This document shows positions 1 through 6,424 of a stretch of 13,918 nt of DNA, piece by piece. The stretch covers positions 1 to 13,918 of the forward strand of contig NJDO01000058.1 of assembly GCA_002254385.1 (NCBI GenBank), written 5' to 3'. Below the pieces are notes generated by a model. That model ran no database searches, was not told the DNA's origin, and worked only from the letters and a program-made list of their open reading frames with translations. The translations under genes were made by a program, and so were the position numbers. Each line of letters begins with the position of its first letter. Positions within the stretch are counted from its first letter, which is position 1. The stretch is from Thermoplasmatales archaeon ex4484_6 (GTDB lineage Archaea > Thermoplasmatota > Penumbrarchaeia > Penumbrarchaeales > Penumbrarchaeaceae).

Positions 1-1
1 C

Positions 2-76
2 AACCTCGACCACCTCAATCCCGAATCACTGCAGATAGGCGGCAGGATACTGGGAAGCTACGCTTACATGCTGTAG
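2..76 (+). CDS. C-terminal end of an unidentified protein (partial)
   Basis: An open frame enters from the left edge and stops at TAG 74-76. The visible 24 residues begin NLDHLNPESLQIGG and end GSYAYML. No family can be recognised from so short a tail. It converges on the radical SAM gene, with only 17 bp between the two stop codons. The reading frame is inferred from the tight fit to that neighbour and from its plausible composition. The other two forward frames of this stretch are not excluded as rigorously as for a long gene. Confidence 0.5.
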   Translation, partial: NLDHLNPESLQIGGRILGSYAYML

Positions 77-93
77 ATGAACGGAGCACCCCT

Positions 94-1011
94 TCACTCC
101 GCAAATCTGTGAAGGCCCAGATCCCGGGCTGTCCTCACGGCATCCTCGAACTCGGTGCGGGATATCCTCCGGTCGATCCCGGGATATCTGAAGGCCATAT
201 ACTCGGGGCGGTACTGGTCCATGATGTTGACGTAAGTGTCCCTTGATATCTCATCCGCCAGGAACTCCATCACATCACGTGTGCCGGAAAGACCCCCGGG
301 GAGTACCAGATGCCTGACAAGGAGCCCCCTGACGGCGATCCCGTTCTCATCCAGCATGAGATCCCCCACCTGACGGTGCATCTCGAGTACGGCTCTCCTG
401 TTCACTTCGGGGTAATCGGAAACCCCGGAAAGCCTCAGGCTCACATCCCCGTCCGAGTATTTCATATCGGGCATGTAGATGTCCACCACACCCTCCAGAA
501 GCTCGAGCGTCTCCGGAAGGTCGTATCCTCCGGTATTGTAGACTATGGGAAGATCGAAACCCGTACCGGATGCGATCTCCAGAGCCTCGAGGATCTGCGG
601 AACAACATGGGTTGGGCTGACAAGGTTCAGATTGTGGCATCCCATGTCCTTTATCCTCATCATCGCGTCCGACAGCTGTTCGGGTGAGAACTCGCTTCCG
701 GCCGGACGCTGCGATATGTCATAATTCTGGCAGAACACGCATTTGAGGTTGCAGCCCGAAAAGAACATCGTTCCGGAACCCCGAGTTCCCGAGAGAGGGC
801 GCTCCTCCCCCATATGAGGGCCGTAGGAGGACACCATCGCATACCTTCCGGAAAGGCACACCCCCTTCTCCCCCTTCAACCTGTCGACCCCGCATTTTCG
901 GGGACACAGCCCGCACGGGGACAGCAGGGAAACGGCATCTCTCACCTTACCTTGGAAACCTGCATTCCCGCTCGGATATGGACGATCACATCCCTCACCA
1001 GCCCCGTTCAT
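94..1011 (-). CDS. PflX-type radical SAM protein (pyruvate formate-lyase activase homologue)
   Basis: This 305-residue protein has the radical SAM signature C87-x3-C91-x2-C94 in the context FSGCNLKCVFCQNYDIS. That segment binds the 4Fe-4S cluster and S-adenosylmethionine. Ahead of it lies a second cysteine set, C33, C36, C40 and C52 (CGLCPRKCGVDR...GEKGVC), which is characteristic of the PflX group (COG1313). Members of that group resemble glycyl-radical activases, but their substrate is not established. No glycyl-radical enzyme is visible in this window. The length matches the family. The ATG at 1009-1011 is preceded by GGGGAG (complement of 1016-1021) four bases upstream, which supports this start. 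The gene is divergent from the dehydrogenase at 1077 and convergent with the gene ending at 76. The family call is firm; the substrate is unknown. Confidence 0.9.
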   Translation of the reverse strand: MNGAGEGCDRPYPSGNAGFQGKVRDAVSLLSPCGLCPRKCGVDRLKGEKGVCLSGRYAMVSSYGPHMGEERPLSGTRGSGTMFFSGCNLKCVFCQNYDISQRPAGSEFSPEQLSDAMMRIKDMGCHNLNLVSPTHVVPQILEALEIASGTGFDLPIVYNTGGYDLPETLELLEGVVDIYMPDMKYSDGDVSLRLSGVSDYPEVNRRAVLEMHRQVGDLMLDENGIAVRGLLVRHLVLPGGLSGTRDVMEFLADEISRDTYVNIMDQYRPEYMAFRYPGIDRRISRTEFEDAVRTARDLGLHRFAE

Positions 1012-1015
1012 GATG

Positions 1016-1021
1016 CTCCCC
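1016..1021 (-). promoter_or_regulatory. Shine-Dalgarno site of the radical SAM gene
   Basis: On the minus strand GGGGAG stands four bases before the ATG at 1011. It fixes this start and implies a short leader rather than a leaderless transcript. Confidence 0.55.
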
Positions 1022-1043
1022 GGAGAACATCAACGCCGGTACA

Positions 1044-1055
1044 TATTATATATTT
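1044..1055. promoter_or_regulatory. TATA element between divergent genes, possibly used in both directions
   Basis: TATTATATATTT lies in the 65-bp gap. Its centre, about 1050, is 27 bases before the ATG at 1077. That is the spacing expected for a leaderless archaeal transcript of the dehydrogenase gene. Read the other way, ATATATAATA is preceded by a purine-rich GGAAA that resembles a TFB recognition element. A start about 26 bases further on would give the radical SAM gene a leader of roughly 13 bases containing its Shine-Dalgarno site. Bidirectional use is inferred from spacing alone. Confidence 0.6.
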
Positions 1056-1076
1056 CCACATGCCTTAATCGGCAGG

Positions 1077-1889
1077 ATGGCACGATCGAGACCCTTCATG
1101 AAAAAAAAGGTGCTGATAACCGGAGGATCCTCCGGAATAGGTCTTGCTGCAGCCAGGACCCTTTCGGAGGAAGGTGCCGAAGTCATACTCGCCGCAAGAG
1201 ACCCGAAGAAGTTGAAGAAGGCCGCGGAAAGCCTTAAGGGAAAGGTATCCACCTACATCGTTGATGTATCGGACACGGAATCCGTACGCAAACTTTCGGG
1301 AGATGTCGGGAGGGACCACGGAAGGGTCGATATTCTGGTAAACTCCGCAGGCATCGTCGAACCTCTGATTCTCGGGGAGCTCCCCGTGGAGAGCATCTCG
1401 AAGATCCTTGACACGGACCTAAAGGGCACCATGATAACAGTCAAGGAGATCCTCCCGCTGATGGGGGCCGGTGGATATGTGGTCAACATCTCATCCATGG
1501 CCGGGATAATCGGTCTGTACGGATACACGGCCTACAGCGCGGCCAAGTTCGGGGTCCTGGGATTCTCCGAAGCCCTGCGCATGGAGCTCAAACCCGCGGG
1601 AATAGGGGTTTGTGTGGTCTTTCCCCCGGACACCGCCACACCGCAGCTGGAATACGAGAACAGGACCAAACCCGAAGAGCTGAGAAGCATCTCCTCCAAG
1701 ATACGTCCGATCCCGCCGGAGAAGGTGGCGTCTGCAATCATTGATGGTATCAGGAAGGAGAGGTTCATGATCTTTCCAGACATGAGATCGAGAATGACAT
1801 ACATCGCATACAGGCTCGGGGGCCCCCTGCTCAGAGCCTGGATGGATGGGAGGATAGGAAGGGCTTCCGCGGGGAGTGATGTGGAATGA
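1077..1889 (+). CDS. Short-chain dehydrogenase, 3-ketodihydrosphingosine reductase-like
   Basis: This 270-residue classical SDR has the cofactor motif TGGSSGIG at residues 15-22. Arg41 follows the second strand and favours NADP(H). NSAG is at 89-92, catalytic Ser at 139/140, Tyr153 and Lys157 (YSAAK). The segment PPDTATP at 183-189, followed by EN-TKP-E---IS through residue 206, closely matches the diagnostic stretch of eukaryotic 3-ketodihydrosphingosine reductase (KDSR/FVT1, Tsc10), which reduces the ketone of a long-chain base. Whether this archaeal enzyme acts on such a lipid is unknown. The C-terminus (about 240-258) is amphipathic to hydrophobic and may associate with membrane. The start at 1077 fits leaderless initiation from the TATA at 1044-1055. 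An alternative ATG at 1098 would remove MARSRPF and has no Shine-Dalgarno site. The stop overlaps the next start by ATGA, so the two genes form an operon. Confidence 0.85.
   Translation: MARSRPFMKKKVLITGGSSGIGLAAARTLSEEGAEVILAARDPKKLKKAAESLKGKVSTYIVDVSDTESVRKLSGDVGRDHGRVDILVNSAGIVEPLILGELPVESISKILDTDLKGTMITVKEILPLMGAGGYVVNISSMAGIIGLYGYTAYSAAKFGVLGFSEALRMELKPAGIGVCVVFPPDTATPQLEYENRTKPEELRSISSKIRPIPPEKVASAIIDGIRKERFMIFPDMRSRMTYIAYRLGGPLLRAWMDGRIGRASAGSDVE
1873..1880 (+). promoter_or_regulatory. Shine-Dalgarno site of the membrane-anchored gene
   Basis: GGAGTGAT, inside the last codons of the dehydrogenase gene, lies five bases before the ATG at 1886. It supports coupled translation through the ATGA overlap. 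Confidence 0.5.
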
Positions 1890-2614
1890 GGAGATGGGCC
1901 CTTGCCGCACTCGTTCTCCTGGTTTCCATTATCGTTATCACATCCCTCATTCTCTCCGCCGTCCATCTGCTGAACGATGCAGACGCGCACCTCGAACTCG
2001 GGATCATCCGCATAAACATCGATGGAAGATTTGCAAGGCTCTCGGCAGATGCCGAGATAAGTCCCGGACCGGAACCCGATTCGACCGATCTGGTCCTTCG
2101 CTTCGATGACAGCGAGATACCTGTCGATTACGACGGCGAGACATTGTCCGCGGAACTGACGGAGAAGGATCTGCGCACCCTCCTTGACAGGGATTACGTT
2201 GACATAGCCGGTTCCGCAAAGATCCCTTTCGGGCCCTTGAAGATCGGAGGGGATGTCAGCAAGAGGGTCAACGTCTCCTTCATTCATGAACTTGCCACAT
2301 CCCTGAACGTTTCCAACGTCAATGTCACCTTCACATTCACCGGCAATACGATCGTGGATTTCGACATCGATTCCGATATCGAGAGGGATTTCATTCTGCA
2401 GGTGAACAACACCCCCGCAAGATTGAGCTCCCCGGGTGGAGGGAGCTTCGACTGCACGATACTCGACCTCCACTACCGGACCGGCCAGGTGGGAAAGGCA
2501 AGGGTATCCATACCTGCATTGGGCGCTCTGGGCCTTGCCCTCTATGCAAGAAACATCACCGTTGACATCTGGGGGATCCAGGCGGAGATACCCATACCAC
2601 TCTTCAATGGATGA
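1886..2614 (+). CDS. Membrane-anchored extracytoplasmic protein, possibly LEA14/WHy-like
   Basis: This 242-residue protein starts MRRW, followed by one hydrophobic helix (about residues 5-27) with no obvious cleavage site, so it is probably a signal anchor. The remainder should lie outside the membrane. It carries five N-x-S/T sequons, consistent with exposure to archaeal N-glycosylation. Two beta-rich stretches (about 35-125 and 140-240) alternate hydrophobic residues. Segments such as DYVDIAGSAKIPFGPLKIGG recall LEA_2/WHy beta-sandwich domains, but the match is by feel only and no diagnostic motif is present. The ATG overlaps the stop of the KDSR-like dehydrogenase, so the two are likely co-translated and could act on the same membrane component. 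The last 11 bases overlap the end of the convergent dehydrogenase gene. The function is not known. Confidence 0.8.
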   Translation: MRRWALAALVLLVSIIVITSLILSAVHLLNDADAHLELGIIRINIDGRFARLSADAEISPGPEPDSTDLVLRFDDSEIPVDYDGETLSAELTEKDLRTLLDRDYVDIAGSAKIPFGPLKIGGDVSKRVNVSFIHELATSLNVSNVNVTFTFTGNTIVDFDIDSDIERDFILQVNNTPARLSSPGGGSFDCTILDLHYRTGQVGKARVSIPALGALGLALYARNITVDIWGIQAEIPIPLFNG

Positions 2615-3344
2615 AGAGACCCCCGTTCACATCGATGGTGGCACCGGTGATGTAGGAGGACGAACCGGATAGAAGGAACACAACCGGGCCCGCGATCTCC
2701 GAAGGGGGTGCCACCCGTTTCAGGGGGACCTCCTCCTCCCTCTGTCTTCGCTTTTGAGGTGTATCCGAGGACAGCAGGTCCGTATCCACGTAACCCGGAG
2801 CGATGGAATTGACCCTGATCGCGGGTGCGAGCTCCAGTGCAAGTGACCTTGCGAGTCCGAGCATCCCAGCCTTGGATGCCGCATAATCGGCACCGTGGGG
2901 AGTTCCCCTGAACGCGAGCTGGGACGAAATGAACACCATGGAACCTTCCCCCATATAGGGAAGTGCCGCCTTGACGGAATTGAATGCTCCCTTGAGGTTG
3001 CAGTCCATGGTCCTGTCCCATCCTTCCGATGAAAGGTCCGGGAAGGATGTCCTCCGGTACACACCCGCATTGATGACAAGACCGTCGATGTCCTTCCCTC
3101 CGTCCCCTGCTCCCCCCGTGAAAAGTTCCACGGCGGAGGTCATCTGTGAAAGGTCCGATGCATCTGCCCTGAGTGGAAGGGCGCCCGTCCCTTCGGACAG
3201 CTTCCTGGCAGCATCGATCGATTCCCTGAACGTGAAGCCCACCTCGGCCCCCTCTTCAGTGCACGCTCTCACAACGGCGGAGCCGATCCCTCGGGATCCT
3301 CCGGTAACCAGTATTCTCCTTCCTTCGAGCTGTCGGGACATCAT
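2604..3344 (-). CDS. Short-chain dehydrogenase, FabG-like
   Basis: This 246-residue classical SDR has TGGSRGIG at 14-21, NAG at 92-94, the active-site Asn116 (MDCNLKG), catalytic Ser140/141, Tyr154 and Lys158 (YAASK), PG at 183-184, and the terminal ITGATIDVNGG typical of FabG-like 3-oxoacyl reductases and related sugar or alcohol dehydrogenases. The substrate cannot be inferred. The start is placed at 3344, where ATGATG begins. The first ATG overlaps by ATGA the stop of the zinc-ribbon frame (3341-3343), and GAGG (complement of 3352-3355) lies seven bases upstream. An in-frame ATG at 3389 would add 15 residues lying wholly within the zinc-ribbon coding region and is unlikely. The gene converges on the membrane-anchored gene with an 11-bp overlap. 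It is probably co-transcribed with the glycoprotein gene upstream. Confidence 0.88.
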   Translation of the reverse strand: MMSRQLEGRRILVTGGSRGIGSAVVRACTEEGAEVGFTFRESIDAARKLSEGTGALPLRADASDLSQMTSAVELFTGGAGDGGKDIDGLVINAGVYRRTSFPDLSSEGWDRTMDCNLKGAFNSVKAALPYMGEGSMVFISSQLAFRGTPHGADYAASKAGMLGLARSLALELAPAIRVNSIAPGYVDTDLLSSDTPQKRRQREEEVPLKRVAPPSEIAGPVVFLLSGSSSYITGATIDVNGGLFIH

Positions 3345-3480
3345 TCCACATCCTCGTTGAACGGGTTCTCCTCTCCGCAGAACGGGCATTCATCCATCAG
3401 GAGGGGGTACACCCGGGAACATCCGGGGCATTCGACGGCATCCTCGGGGTCGAGCTCCCCCCTTATGGACCAGTCCTCCT
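3341..3480 (-). pseudogene. Zinc-ribbon tail without its own start, displaced C-terminus of the upstream glycoprotein gene
   Basis: This frame encodes about 46 residues beginning EEDWSIRGELDPEDA and carrying two cysteine knuckles, CPGC and CPFC, before the ending NEDVE and the stop at 3341-3343. This is a typical small zinc ribbon. The only in-frame ATG (3562) lies deep inside the glycoprotein gene, has no Shine-Dalgarno site, and would add a proline- and arginine-rich stretch with no sense. No GTG or TTG start is available. The glycoprotein frame reads DPDGDGFTNL and then runs into RRTGP-stop. Stepping back one base after that Leu (about 3480) gives DPDGDGFTNLEEDW..., the usual continuation of this calcium repeat. 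The stretch is therefore best read as the original C-terminus, cut off by a one-base loss or by a larger deletion that also removed a membrane segment. A separate small gene is the weaker alternative. Confidence 0.6.
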
Positions 3481-6171
3481 CAGGTTCGTGAAACCGTCGC
3501 CGTCGGGATCCTCCGACGCATCGGAGGGGTCCAGGGGGTTCAGGGAATAACGGAGCTCCCATTCATCGGGCATACCGTCCTGGTCATCGTCCTCATCGAG
3601 ATAATCGAGTATCCCGTCCCCGTCGGTATCCTTCGGTCTGCTGGATGTCGAATTGGGGTCCGTTCCCGCTTCCAGTTCGAGGGAATCGGGGAACCCGTCG
3701 CCATCATCGTCCTCATCCGAATTGTCCCCCACCCCGTCCCCGTCAAGGTCCCTCCATTCATGAGGGTCCAAAGGGAACTCATCCGAGACATCCGGAACCC
3801 CGTCATTATCGCTGTCGAGCTCGGGATCCCTCAGCGCAAGGACCACAAGATCACTGCCCACAGCGGTTCCGTTGATCTCGAACGAGAGCGCCCCCGAGAC
3901 GGAATTGTAATCCTTTTCCATCAACTCCGTTGAACCGTTCGAATCCAGGATCATCACCCTGCTGAACCTTCCGTCCACGGTGGGGTCAAGGGACATGGGC
4001 CATACCTTGATGATCATTACAAGTATATCCGCAGGGTCTCCCTCGAGCCTGAACGAGCATATCTGGACCTCGTCCTCACCGCTCAGGTCCTCCTCCACGG
4101 TGTCCTCAACGAGGACCAGGGAAAGTTCACCCGAGAAAAAAACGGTGACGTTGACCAGACCCCCGAAGCCTTCCACATACGATGTTTCGATCGTTTCCGT
4201 GATATTCAACTCGAAAGGACCCAGAAGCTCCTCGAACTCGCCATCAGAGCAGTGGAAAGAATAATTGTGCGTGCCGCTTGGCAGCTCGAGCGTTATCCGG
4301 TAATGGATGCCGTTCACGGGATCCAGGACGTCGTCCGCAAAGGGGGACATGTTGTGGCTCACACCATCCATTATGAGATCCATCGATAAGGGTATGTCTC
4401 CATCTATATCCCGATATATCACCTCGAAGGTCGCAGCTCCCCCTTCCGAGACATTGCAATCCGGATAGCTGAGTGTCGGAGGATCGTTCACCGGTGTGAT
4501 TGTCACGTTGAGATACTCGGAATCTGTCAGATTCTCCCGGTCCCTGATCGTGAGAAGTACCCTGCCATATCCGTTCCTGTCCGTCAGGGATGAGATGTTC
4601 AACTTCGTTCCAAGCAGGGAAACAGAGAATATCTCGTAGCTCCCCGATTCCATCTCCAGTTCCAGCTCATCCCCGATGTCGGGGTCCGCCATGTACGGAG
4701 CCATATCCAGAACGATGAAGGTATCCTCGGGTATCTCGATCTCCGGGAAGGGGCCCCTGAAATAGGGCGGGTAATTGACGGCCCGGAAGAACACATCGAC
4801 CTTCCTGGTTACCGATGTGGTCCCATCGCTGATCGTCAGATTCACCGTGAATTCGGATGGGGTCCCATCAGGATAGAGAAATATGAAGGTGGAGTTCTTC
4901 GGATCGTAGGATACATTGTCCGGGTCATCCGTGGTGAATACAAGCTCTTCGATGGGTGTATCCTCATCCTGTATAGTCGCTCCGAGCACATAGGGAACAT
5001 TCTCCTTCACGTTGATAATCGAGCGTGGAATGAAGAACACAGGCGGATCGTCACGAAACACGACCGTAACGTTGACTGCATAGGACCTCGCATCATACCC
5101 GTCCGTCAGATTGATGAACACGGTCTCATGGCTCTTGCTCTCATTCCTGTATGCGAACACAAGCTCCTCATGCACTGCATCGTATGTCACGTTCCCCGAG
5201 GAGATGTTCACCGATACGGAACCCACCTCATTCCTGTCAAGAACGGAGCATTGAAGGACGCCCAGCATGTCCTCGTAGGCGAAATATCTATCCGGAACAT
5301 TGGTCATCTCCGGAGGCCAGGAGAATCTCAATATCTCCCGCTGCTGCCTATCCCCCGTAACGGTGACGGAGGTGTTGAGGTAATGGGTGAACGGAAAATC
5401 GCTCATGATCACGGAATACTCCCCGGTTGTCCTGTTGACCCCGCCGGAGGAATGGGTGAAACCCCTGAGAAGATGGGGGGGCACCTCACCGGTGGAATTG
5501 ACCATGTAACTTATCCGGATATTCGACGAAACATCCATTACATCCACTTCCACGTCGCCAAGGGGGAGAGAGTGGATGTCGATCACATTGAAGGACACGT
5601 ATGCAAATGTCTCCAATCGTGAGGAACCATCCACGAACGTGACGGTGGAATTATCGTATGTCATGTTGACAACCTTCATCACCGAGCTCATGTTCAGGAG
5701 GGCCGTGCTCGAGAACGATGACATCGTGGAATTCCTCAAGGTAACCCTTCCCCCGGTCAGATTGAATACCGTATCAGCACCGCTGATGTTCGCATGTTCG
5801 AACACGGCTTCGCCTCCGTTCCTCACAATAAAACCCGACCACGTTCCGGGAGCGGATCCGTTCTCTCCCGTAAAACGTACGGTTCCGTTATCGAAGCCTG
5901 CCTCGAGGACACCCTCGACGATCATCCCGCAATCGTCCCCGAACCGCACCTCCGTCCCCGGCATGATGGTCAGACTCCCGATCGGGGAAATTGTGATGAT
6001 GCTGTTTATGATGTAGGGCGAGGAACCCGGCCCCCATGTCACATTTGTGACGATGTCGCCGGTCGGATAGGAATCGACAGCCGGTGCCGCATCGAGACGG
6101 GGAGTTATGTAGGTCATCGAGGCCAGGAGCATAAGCAAGACCGAAAAGAGAGTGAATCTCGAAAAACTCAT
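3463..6171 (-). CDS. Secreted, heavily glycosylatable surface protein with cadherin-like and thrombospondin type 3 repeats; C-terminus frameshifted
   Basis: This 902-residue protein begins with a signal peptide (hydrophobic about 6-22, likely cleaved near DAAPA). A beta-strand-rich region of beta-helix character follows (about 40-200: SLTIMPGTEVRFG..., then short repeated turns). Next come cadherin-like or Ig-like domains separated by DDPPVF (374-379), NYPPYF (466-471) and VNDPP (561-565). Calcium-binding thrombospondin type 3 repeats end it, about 783-897 (DSDNDGVPD, DLDGDGVGD, DTDGDGILD, DPDGDGFTN). I count about 31 N-x-S/T sequons. There is no C-terminal membrane helix, and the frame ends RRTGP just where the zinc-ribbon frame takes over, so the anchor or tail seems lost. 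The ATG at 6171 has AAGGTG six bases upstream. It is divergent from the large propeller gene and likely co-transcribed with the FabG-like gene. A structural or adhesive envelope role is inferred. Confidence 0.85.
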   Translation of the reverse strand: MSFSRFTLFSVLLMLLASMTYITPRLDAAPAVDSYPTGDIVTNVTWGPGSSPYIINSIITISPIGSLTIMPGTEVRFGDDCGMIVEGVLEAGFDNGTVRFTGENGSAPGTWSGFIVRNGGEAVFEHANISGADTVFNLTGGRVTLRNSTMSSFSSTALLNMSSVMKVVNMTYDNSTVTFVDGSSRLETFAYVSFNVIDIHSLPLGDVEVDVMDVSSNIRISYMVNSTGEVPPHLLRGFTHSSGGVNRTTGEYSVIMSDFPFTHYLNTSVTVTGDRQQREILRFSWPPEMTNVPDRYFAYEDMLGVLQCSVLDRNEVGSVSVNISSGNVTYDAVHEELVFAYRNESKSHETVFINLTDGYDARSYAVNVTVVFRDDPPVFFIPRSIINVKENVPYVLGATIQDEDTPIEELVFTTDDPDNVSYDPKNSTFIFLYPDGTPSEFTVNLTISDGTTSVTRKVDVFFRAVNYPPYFRGPFPEIEIPEDTFIVLDMAPYMADPDIGDELELEMESGSYEIFSVSLLGTKLNISSLTDRNGYGRVLLTIRDRENLTDSEYLNVTITPVNDPPTLSYPDCNVSEGGAATFEVIYRDIDGDIPLSMDLIMDGVSHNMSPFADDVLDPVNGIHYRITLELPSGTHNYSFHCSDGEFEELLGPFELNITETIETSYVEGFGGLVNVTVFFSGELSLVLVEDTVEEDLSGEDEVQICSFRLEGDPADILVMIIKVWPMSLDPTVDGRFSRVMILDSNGSTELMEKDYNSVSGALSFEINGTAVGSDLVVLALRDPELDSDNDGVPDVSDEFPLDPHEWRDLDGDGVGDNSDEDDDGDGFPDSLELEAGTDPNSTSSRPKDTDGDGILDYLDEDDDQDGMPDEWELRYSLNPLDPSDASEDPDGDGFTNLRRTGP

Positions 6172-6177
6172 TCAGGA

Positions 6178-6183
6178 CACCTT
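6178..6183 (-). promoter_or_regulatory. Shine-Dalgarno site of the glycoprotein gene
   Basis: AAGGTG on the minus strand lies six bases before the ATG at 6171 and supports that start. Confidence 0.5.
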
Positions 6184-6210
6184 GATGGAGATAACAAGTC
6201 CCGAAATCGA

Positions 6211-6217
6211 ATAAATA
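6211..6217 (-). promoter_or_regulatory. TATA box of the glycoprotein gene
   Basis: On the minus strand TATTTAT is preceded by GAAAGG, a plausible TFB recognition element. A transcript start about 26 bases downstream, near 6188, would leave a leader of about 17 bases that includes the Shine-Dalgarno site. Confidence 0.5.
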
Positions 6218-6285
6218 CCTTTCTCTGACAGGGTTATCGTCTCTCGGGGGCCAGTGTTCCCATCAGGCAAGAGATACCCACAACC

Positions 6286-6295
6286 ATTATATACT
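6286..6295. promoter_or_regulatory. Secondary TATA-like element in the divergent promoter region
   Basis: ATTATATACT lies 30 bases upstream of the stronger TATA box at 6315-6328. It could give an alternative rightward start near 6317 or, read on the minus strand as GTATATAAT, a distal leftward start near 6265. Nothing in the sequence decides between these. Confidence 0.3.
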
Positions 6296-6314
6296 CTGAA
6301 AAAGCAAGGACAGA

Positions 6315-6328
6315 TAAAATATATAAAC
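6315..6328 (+). promoter_or_regulatory. TATA box of the large propeller protein gene
   Basis: TAAAATATATAAAC is the strongest TATA-like stretch in this divergent region. A start about 26 bases downstream (6346-6350) gives a 5' leader of about 75 bases, which is long for archaea. The leader contains a stem-loop and a strong Shine-Dalgarno site. Confidence 0.6.
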
Positions 6329-6344
6329 ACCCATAATTTGGTTT

Positions 6345-6392
6345 CAACCGGATACACTCAACTTTCAAGTATCAAAAGATGCTTATCCGTTG
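6345..6392 (+). other. Possible stem-loop in the 5' leader of the large propeller gene
   Basis: CAACCGGATA (6345-6354) can pair with TATCCGTTG (6384-6392) over nine base pairs with one bulged C, leaving a 29-base loop. It would sit at the very start of the inferred transcript, about 20 bases ahead of the Shine-Dalgarno site. The stem is long enough to note but the large loop makes chance plausible. Confidence 0.3.
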
Positions 6393-6411
6393 AGCTCGGA
6401 AGTTCCAATTC

Positions 6412-6417
6412 GGAGGT
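6412..6417 (+). promoter_or_regulatory. Shine-Dalgarno site that decides the start at 6425
   Basis: GGAGGT lies seven bases before the ATG at 6425. It marks this ATG, followed by a clean signal peptide, as the true start rather than the in-frame ATG at 6254, which lies upstream of the TATA boxes. Confidence 0.85.
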
Positions 6418-6424
6418 TCGGCCA

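Noticed and set aside
1532..2473. 313-residue open frame on the minus strand
   Set aside because: It lies opposite two well-supported genes, has no recognisable domain or signal, and no ribosome site was seen.
3345..3389. Upstream in-frame ATG of the FabG-like dehydrogenase at 3389
   Set aside because: The added 15 residues fall inside the zinc-ribbon coding region. ATG 3344 gives the normal SDR N-terminus with an ATGA overlap and a Shine-Dalgarno site.
3341..3562. Independent 73-residue zinc-ribbon protein starting at 3562
   Set aside because: The first 25 or so residues are an out-of-frame reading of the glycoprotein's calcium repeats, rich in Pro and Arg, and there is no ribosome site. 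Only the last 46 residues look real.
5128..6228. Several plus-strand frames of 140-165 residues opposite the glycoprotein gene
   Set aside because: They mutually overlap, lack motifs and ribosome sites, and lie opposite a continuous secreted-protein frame with clear domains.
6254..6424. N-terminal extension of 57 residues on the giant protein, from an ATG at 6254
   Set aside because: The extension is encoded by the promoter region, including both TATA-like elements, and would place charged residues ahead of a clean signal peptide. The ATG at 6425 has GGAGGT seven bases upstream.
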